This document shows positions 58,901-64,000 of a DNA stretch of 64,000 nt, in pieces (position 1 is the first letter of the stretch; each line of letters begins with the position of its first letter). The DNA is from Caenimonas sp. SL110. Lineage in GTDB: Bacteria > Pseudomonadota > Gammaproteobacteria > Burkholderiales > Burkholderiaceae_C. The notes under the pieces were generated by a model. It was not told where the DNA came from, did no database searches, and was given only the letters and a program-made list of their open reading frames with translations. Position numbers and translations under genes: made by a program. The stretch covers positions 62,001-126,000 of the forward strand of contig NZ_JANU01000004.1 in the NCBI RefSeq assembly GCF_001044395.1, given 5' to 3'.

Positions 58901-61900
58901 GCATTGATGTTTCCCGCCGCGTCGATGGCGTCCACCACCGTCTGGCGGTTCATCTTGTCGTACTGGAAGTAGCGATTGGTGTCGTTGGGTGTTTCGGTCA
59001 GGCCGTCGGTGTTGATGACGTGCGTGAACACACTCACCCTGTTGCCCGCCAGGTCGTAGTTCATGAGCACCTGCGAGTGCGTGTCGCCCACCCAGCGCAG
59101 GTTGCCGATGCTGTCGTAGCCCATGTGGTTGTTCTGGTAGACGACGCCGGCTTGCAGCACTTCCTCTGCGATCTTGTTGCCAGCCCAGTCCAGCGCGTAG
59201 GTCGTGGTCTTGGCGAGCGCCGCGTCCTGCACCTGGTTCAACTGCCCCGCCTGGTCGTATCCGTACGTGAGGTTCTGCCCGCGCGTGTTGGTGACCGAGC
59301 GCAACTGTTTCGCTGCGTCGTACTTGTAGGTGTAGACGGCAGCGCCGATGTCGGTGCGTGTGGTGACACGGCCGAAGTAGTCGTAGCTCCATTTGGCGGT
59401 GAGGTTGTTGCCGTCGGTCTCGGCGATCTTGCGGTCCTGCGTGTCGAACGCGTTGGTCTCGCGTACCGCGCCGCTGTTTTGTGTGGTGCGGATCACGTTG
59501 CCGCGCAGGTCGTATTGATACCGCGTCTTCTCGCCTGCGCCATTGGTCTGGCTCAGCATCCGGCCCGCCGCATCCCACTCCATCGTCTCGGTGATGCTCG
59601 CTGTTGTCGAGGCAGTCAGCGTGACGCTGTCTCCCGAGCGGCCCGCGGTGTACACCTCGAACATCGCGGGCTCTGCGCCGATCGCCCGTGCCCAGTGCGT
59701 GACAGAGGTTTTGAGGCCGACCTTGTTGTACGCAAAGGTCGTGCGGTTGGCCATCGCGTCTATGGTTTCCTTTCGTTCACCGAACGCGTTGTAGCGATGC
59801 ACGATGCGCCCGCCGTCGGCGTGGATTTCTTCGGCCAGGTTGCCCTGCGCGTCGAAGCGCTGGCGGTTGATGTTGCCGTTGCCGTCCTGCATGCCGACCT
59901 GTCGGCCCATCTTGTCGTAGTGGATGTGGCGTGTGGCGATGCTCACGTACAGGCCGCCTGCGCCCTCGATCGGCTGGTACTGCCGGATCATCTGGTTGCT
60001 TGCGTTGTAGTCGTACTTCGTCACCCATGCTGTGTTGCGCACGTCCGAGATGCTGGTGACATTGCCCCATCGGTCCACGCTCTGGTTGACGACGGGGCGC
60101 AGCTTCTGCGATGTGCCGTCGTACCCCTGCGCAGTCACGTTCGCAAGGCTTCCCGTGTACAGCGTGGTCTGCGTGCCGTTGGCCATCTTGCCCAGCACGC
60201 GAAACTGTGTCGCCGCCACATCGAAGCCGCGCAGGTCGAGCTGGTACTTGTCCCCGAAGTCGGCCCACAGTCCGTTGGTGGCGGGCATCGCTTCCCACGC
60301 GCTGGTCGATGAGCGCTTGATCTCAATCGACTGGCTGATGACGCCCGCGACCCGCTCTACCTCGATGACGTGGCTGGCTGTCGGCGCGGTTGGGCCGCTC
60401 TGGTTGCTTACCTCCACCCACACGCCAAAGTTGCTCTTCTTGTAGACCGTCACTCGCGTGATGCGGGCGACGCCGCCTTCTGCGGTGTTGTCCAGCGGGA
60501 TGGCGATGACCGCGCCGGTGCTGCCTGCCTCTGACGTGAGGATGGACATGGCGCTGCGCGTGGCTGTGCTTTCGGAGATGCTGCCATCGGCGTTGGCGAC
60601 CCTGGCGCGGTATTCGACGACTGCCTTTACTTCACCCGCGCCCAGGTTCGCGAGCGCACTCCATGCGAGCGTGACCGAGCCCGCGCTCCAGCCCGAGAAG
60701 CTGTTGTATGCCCCGCCTGCGGTCACGGTGGCTGTGACGTTCGCGCTTCGCACCGCGACGTCGCTGTAGGTTTCGGCGCGTTGGGCCAGCGTCTGCTGCT
60801 TGACGCGACCCAGCGCGTCGTACTTCATGTCGATGCGGCGCAGCGCGGTGCTCGACGCGGCACTGCTGATGGTGGCCAGCGTGTAGGCGGTCTTGAGGTC
60901 GGAGTTGTCGTAGGCGTAGCCCGCGCTCGACAGTTCTGCCGTGCGGTTGCCCAGGCGGTCGTACAGAAAGATCTTGTCGATGCCGCCTTCATTGCTTCGC
61001 CAGAGCCGCCCGGCGCGGTCGTAGTCGAAGTACTCCTGTGTGCCTCCGGCCACGCCCTTCGCAACCGTTTCGCCGAACGCGTTGTATTTGAAGTCCGTCG
61101 TGGCGACGGTGGTAATGCTCGACTGGCTCACGATGGTCGCCTTGCCGTCCACCAGTTGGGTGTTCGACAGCGGAGCGCTCACCTTGATGAGCCGACCCAG
61201 CGCGTCGTACTGGTACGCGCGAAAGATGAGACCCGAACTTGCCGTTGTGCCCACCGTGGTCGCCACGGCCTGCCACTCCTTGGCGACGCGGCCATGCGCA
61301 TCGAATGATGCGTAGCGGTGATTGCCCTGTGCGTCCTGGGTGTGCGTCGCATGGCCGGCTGCATCCAGATAGGTGAACGTGGTGCGGTCATTGGCCGTGT
61401 CCACGTTGGCGACCGGCTGCGCGCCTGCGATGGACGAAGCGCCCCGGGCGTGCTCGGTCTGCATGACGACATTGCCGAATGCGTCGCGGCTGTAGACCGT
61501 CAATGGTGTGAGAGCGGTCGATCCGTCTTCGCCTGCTCGCGCGGGCTGCGCGATGGCGGTCACGCGTCCGAGCGCGTCGTACCAGGTGTACGTGATGCCG
61601 TTGTCTGCGGCGACTTGCTGCACCAGGTTGCCAAGTGCGTCGTATTCGTAGCGGGTCGTGACGTCGCCCACGCCCGGAGCAAACGTGTCCGGGTCGGTGT
61701 ACTCCACAGCCTTGCGCGTTTCACTCTTCTTGCGATTGAGCTTGTCGTAGGTGTAGGTGGTGCCGCGGTCTGCGGTGTCGATCACGGCAGCGGGCTGGCT
61801 GGTCGCGGTCGCACCGGAGACGGCCCGTGCGTATTCGGTCTGTTCCTGCAGGTTGCCGACCGCGTCATAGCTGTACCGGGTCAGGAAGCCGCCCGCATTC

Positions 61901-64000
61901 ACGCTGGCTTTGAGCCGACCGGCCGCGTCGTAGTAGCTGAATTCGCTCACCACGCCTGTCGATATGTTCTTCGCGCGCGCGACCTGCACCGTTTCGCCGA
62001 ACGCGTTGTAGGTGGTCGTTGTGAGTCTGGATGTGTTGTAGTACTGCGCCGCTTCCGAGTCCCAGATGTAGGCCGCCTCTTCAGTCAGGGTGCTGACGCG
62101 GCCCATGTTGTCGTAGCGGGTGGAGAGCGTGCGGTCGTTGGCCGCGTCGGTCACCAGCCGCGCTTCAAGCTGGGCCTGCGTGATGCTGGTGGCTGTGCCG
62201 AACGAAGTGATGGCCGTCGCAAGGCGCTTGAGCGAGGTGGCTTCGCCGAATGCGTTGTAGACGCGCTGGGTGACGTAGCTCATCGCGTCGACGTCGTAGA
62301 CCTCACTGCCTGCCGCGTCATAGACCTTGTAGGCCATCTTGCCAGCGACGTCCTTGTTGGCGACCGCGTTGCCCAGCGCGTCGTACCAGGTCTCGCTGAC
62401 AAGGGACGTGAGCGCGAGTTCAGAGCGCGTGACGGTCTGCCCCTGTCCGTTGGTGGCGAGTGCAGCGTCGCTCTCTTGCGCATACACCGCGACCGGTGCA
62501 AAGCGTGTGCGCACCTGCCGGCCCGCCGCGTCGTATTCGTAGCGCGTCACGCGCTCTTCTGTCCGTCCGGCGGCCTCCTTGCGCGCGAACAGGTTGCCCA
62601 GCGCGTCGTATTCGAATGTCGTGCGCAAGACCGTCGGCGTCGGGCTGACAAAGCTGGTTTCGCTCAGCACGGCGACATCGACTGAGGGCGATCTTTCCTC
62701 GGTCATGCGTCCCGACGCGTCGTAGTCGTAGCTCCAGGTCGCGCCCTTGGCGTTGCTGAAGCTCTTGCGATTGCCCACGCCGTCGTACTCGTAGCTCTCC
62801 ACCTGGCCGAGTGCATCGGTGGTGGTCTTGAGGCGGTTGGCGTTGTCGTAGCTGTAGCTGGTGGCGCGCTGTGCCAGCGGCGTGGGTATCTTCGACTTGA
62901 GTGCTGCCGGCAACGGTGTCGTGCCGATCGTGCCGTAGTCGGTGATCGGGTTCTCGTAGCGGATGGAAGTGCGCACGTTGCCCACGCCGTCATAGACAGT
63001 CTCTGTGGCAGCGCCTGTGCCGTCCACTGCCATCACGAGCCGGTTGGCCCCGTCCCAGGCCATGCGCGCGATGCGGTCGTTGGCCGCGTCTGCTGAGACG
63101 GTGATGGCGGTGAGCGTCACGCCTGCGCCGGTGGGCGTTGCCGTCTTGTTGCGCTGGATGCGCTGGGTGATGTTTCCGTTCGCGTCCAGGATGTTTTGCA
63201 CGACCGCGCCTGCCGCATTCATGGTGTGCGTGAGGCGATTGGCCTTGTCATAGACGTAGTTGGTCAAGCGGTCCATGCCTGCGGTTGCGATCACCAGGGC
63301 GGGCGATGCGCCGGGTGCGATCCGCCTTGAATAGGCCGCTTGCTGGATCACATTGCCGTTGCGGTCATAGATGCGTCGCGTCACTGCTCCAGTGCCATCG
63401 GCGCTGTGGGTTGGGCGATTCGCACCGTCGTAGACGTTCATCACCTTCTGGTCGCTGGTGCTGGTTGTGGGCAGCACGGCGGTGGTGCCGGTGAACGACG
63501 ACGGTGCAATCGTCGTCGCATACGCCAGCCGCTCGGTGACGTTCCCGGCCTTGTCGTACTTGAATGTGACGACCGCGCCCGTGCCGTCGATGCTGTAGGT
63601 CACCCGATTGAAACTGTCGTAGAGCTTGCGTTCGCGTAGGTCCCTCGCATCGTCGGACACCAGGTTGACTGGGCAGCCGGGCGTCCAGCCGACCAGCGCA
63701 TTGGCATAGGCGCGGCGCTCCACCACGTTGCCGTTGCCGTCATACACATATCGCACCACTTCGCCCGCACCGGTCGCTGTGGCGGTGAGACGGCCGTCGT
63801 TGTCATGGACGCGGTAGAGCGTCTGGTCGTCAGGGTCGGCGACGAGCTTGCCTGCCAGCTGCAGCGCAGTGGTCGTCGCCCCGACTCCCGTGACCGGGCG
63901 CGCGTAGCGGATGGTTTTGGTCAATCGACCTGCTGCGTCGTACTCGCTCGCCTGCACATTGCCCGCGCCGTCGATCGTGTAGATGGGGCGGTTGTTGGCG
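55972..64000 (-). CDS. YD/RHS-repeat polymorphic toxin with LysM and lipase-like C-terminus, 5' partial
   Basis: A giant protein running off the window; over 2660 residues are visible. From 64000 to about 58000 it is a chain of YD repeats (YDGNGNVVERRAYA and similar), interrupted at about 60100-60750 by a beta-rich, non-YD insert. A LysM domain (57861-57997, YVVRSGDTLRSIAQQAYG) follows, then hydrophobic Gly-rich segments at about 57630-57745 (LLMIVVAIAMSVMLPGMAGAILG). The last 400 residues carry an alpha/beta-hydrolase lipase motif GHSLGGG (56416-56433), with a His in LHSMTYVL near 56030, so a lipase toxin is likely. The classical DPxGL junction was not seen. Confidence 0.9.
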   Translation of the reverse strand, partial: ANNRPIYTIDGAGNVQASEYDAAGRLTKTIRYARPVTGVGATTTALQLAGKLVADPDDQTLYRVHDNDGRLTATATGAGEVVRYVYDGNGNVVERRAYANALVGWTPGCPVNLVSDDARDLRERKLYDSFNRVTYSIDGTGAVVTFKYDKAGNVTERLAYATTIAPSSFTGTTAVLPTTSTSDQKVMNVYDGANRPTHSADGTGAVTRRIYDRNGNVIQQAAYSRRIAPGASPALVIATAGMDRLTNYVYDKANRLTHTMNAAGAVVQNILDANGNITQRIQRNKTATPTGAGVTLTAITVSADAANDRIARMAWDGANRLVMAVDGTGAATETVYDGVGNVRTSIRYENPITDYGTIGTTPLPAALKSKIPTPLAQRATSYSYDNANRLKTTTDALGQVESYEYDGVGNRKSFSNAKGATWSYDYDASGRMTEERSPSVDVAVLSETSFVSPTPTVLRTTFEYDALGNLFARKEAAGRTEERVTRYEYDAAGRQVRTRFAPVAVYAQESDAALATNGQGQTVTRSELALTSLVSETWYDALGNAVANKDVAGKMAYKVYDAAGSEVYDVDAMSYVTQRVYNAFGEATSLKRLATAITSFGTATSITQAQLEARLVTDAANDRTLSTRYDNMGRVSTLTEEAAYIWDSEAAQYYNTSRLTTTTYNAFGETVQVARAKNISTGVVSEFSYYDAAGRLKASVNAGGFLTRYSYDAVGNLQEQTEYARAVSGATATSQPAAVIDTADRGTTYTYDKLNRKKSETRKAVEYTDPDTFAPGVGDVTTRYEYDALGNLVQQVAADNGITYTWYDALGRVTAIAQPARAGEDGSTALTPLTVYSRDAFGNVVMQTEHARGASSIAGAQPVANVDTANDRTTFTYLDAAGHATHTQDAQGNHRYASFDAHGRVAKEWQAVATTVGTTASSGLIFRAYQYDALGRLIKVSAPLSNTQLVDGKATIVSQSSITTVATTDFKYNAFGETVAKGVAGGTQEYFDYDRAGRLWRSNEGGIDKIFLYDRLGNRTAELSSAGYAYDNSDLKTAYTLATISSAASSTALRRIDMKYDALGRVKQQTLAQRAETYSDVAVRSANVTATVTAGGAYNSFSGWSAGSVTLAWSALANLGAGEVKAVVEYRARVANADGSISESTATRSAMSILTSEAGSTGAVIAIPLDNTAEGGVARITRVTVYKKSNFGVWVEVSNQSGPTAPTASHVIEVERVAGVISQSIEIKRSSTSAWEAMPATNGLWADFGDKYQLDLRGFDVAATQFRVLGKMANGTQTTLYTGSLANVTAQGYDGTSQKLRPVVNQSVDRWGNVTSISDVRNTAWVTKYDYNASNQMIRQYQPIEGAGGLYVSIATRHIHYDKMGRQVGMQDGNGNINRQRFDAQGNLAEEIHADGGRIVHRYNAFGERKETIDAMANRTTFAYNKVGLKTSVTHWARAIGAEPAMFEVYTAGRSGDSVTLTASTTASITETMEWDAAGRMLSQTNGAGEKTRYQYDLRGNVIRTTQNSGAVRETNAFDTQDRKIAETDGNNLTAKWSYDYFGRVTTRTDIGAAVYTYKYDAAKQLRSVTNTRGQNLTYGYDQAGQLNQVQDAALAKTTTYALDWAGNKIAEEVLQAGVVYQNNHMGYDSIGNLRWVGDTHSQVLMNYDLAGNRVSVFTHVINTDGLTETPNDTNRYFQYDKMNRQTVVDAIDAAGNINANQGHKLAYDLNGNRTTDTFYGRIVNKVYKNGDPEQFDYKASTALGQLTETYQYDALNRLTSIQRSDGHLFGQVDGEPDPQIDARKYDMASRVTQTGGADWLPANYLKELYGRDANGNAISGNGSRRRETCYNADGQQVVQVVKHNGGGIDYRQISDTFDGAGNLTAYRVLNSATNNYGVVMRALDGYREASVSGTSTAFEPGTSTSNYDANGHLRSVTQPGQVDRTYINDNNGQVLATMHGTKLMRQLIVNGEVLGQYGSGVDSATPRSATGEVVYDNNIAEFQLGYRSITPTYPLAAPGAYVVRSGDTLRSIAQQAYGDSRRWFQIADANGIQGDSDLRVGLTLNLPNLVGGAHNGAADFQPYDPSRMVGDTTPYMPPKPADKNVFGELLMIVVAIAMSVMLPGMAGAILGSLASQTVGIAAGVQEFYDLKQVAMAGLTAGVSMGMANLLPANSWLAGTGWGPAAARAAMASTITQGVATAVGWQKTISWKGIVATAGGAAVGNVVGNALGKAWGGSAGGNFAADVATRLAASGTAAVLRGGKVQVAQVVVDAFGNAVRGAAVEELQGQGPWSDANYRNGGDVQDDIVGETAAFHRLVAAGAAEQTAQRYAQQFREIYADPSEPVNFGRGSTTALTQQFRTPPSDTEQARAYAHVLAMPGRTVEDAWFIAKDVAHRQRLDVVGTTIAEMRIVEPNNPQIATLERQHRLGVLALVNRDVYFKNQINELLPNGIERVTSAIELARANLTPEALVDPRTGYFAALYHNQNDGSYIYANRGTDERKDWSHNFLQIAVGQSRQYAQALDNADFILQSAIGNRVTFTGHSLGGGLAAAQAFNTGIRGVTFNAAGLNPQTLGVAGLQRMMSNPELVQAHYVRGELLNTLQLDGPALGSTLLGTLGSPMSGAAAYAWLSKLPRAAGMQLAMNAVEQPTYNYRSNTWTPGATFTSRLPTTALALHSMTYVLNSVMQPMLKGKP

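Noticed and set aside
55972..63957. YD-repeat gene starting at ATG 63957
   Set aside because: YD-type sequence continues upstream in frame to the window edge, so this ATG is internal and the gene is 5' partial.

Overview
The window is chromosomal DNA of a high-GC betaproteobacterium, most likely Burkholderiales and probably Comamonadaceae. The gene order fur / bamE-dapB-exbB-exbD-leuS-lptE ... holA-proA, the ptsN-hprK pair, def-fmt, secD-secF and the style of the proteins all point there. The genus cannot be fixed from this sequence alone. No rRNA, tRNA, CRISPR array, insertion sequence or replication origin was recognised.

Layout. 0-5.4 kb: secD (5' truncated by the window edge), secF and a large DUF1631 protein with a glycine-rich insert. 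5.4-8.4 kb, minus strand: a LysM protein, dprA and smg. 8.5-14.4 kb: def, a BamE-like lipoprotein, fmt, azlC-azlD, pgk and pyk. 14.4-15.8 kb: a BON-domain lipoprotein and a beta/gamma-crystallin envelope protein. 15.8-24.7 kb, all minus strand: a signalling block with katE (large catalase), a Crp/Fnr regulator, a hybrid histidine kinase coupled to a REC-PAS response regulator, a collagen-like lipoprotein, and a tightly overlapping trio of a small unknown protein, a KaiC-like double ATPase and a soluble histidine kinase. 24.9-38 kb: rpe, apaG, a Kef-type antiporter overlapping a YbdK-type ligase, pntAB, fadD, mtnN, corA, a patatin, a YetF protein and several small unknown genes. 38.1-52.6 kb: a small two-gene unit with a terminator, hpf, ptsN, hprK, fur, bamE, dapB, exbBD, leuS, lptE, an Lrp/AsnC regulator with rocD, then holA, proA and a DUF6352-like protein. 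52.6-64 kb, minus strand: the tip of a polymorphic-toxin locus. It holds a giant YD/RHS-repeat protein (running off the window) with a LysM domain, hydrophobic segments and a C-terminal lipase-like domain, followed by two ankyrin-repeat exported proteins and three unrecognised small exported proteins.

How parts may work together. Sec translocation (secDF), lipoprotein and outer-membrane assembly (bamE, lptE, exbBD) and translation genes (def, fmt, leuS, hpf) form the housekeeping frame. The accessory points of interest are (1) the YD-repeat/LysM/lipase protein with candidate ankyrin immunity proteins, (2) the KaiC-like ATPase/kinase operon beside a hybrid phosphorelay, a Crp-type regulator and katE, (3) a recurring GTAGGAC/GTCCTAC motif upstream of several stress-like genes, and (4) three families of palindromic repeats clustered at 48.9-52.6 kb, one inserted in frame in proA and one forming the holA C-terminus and sitting just before the proA start.
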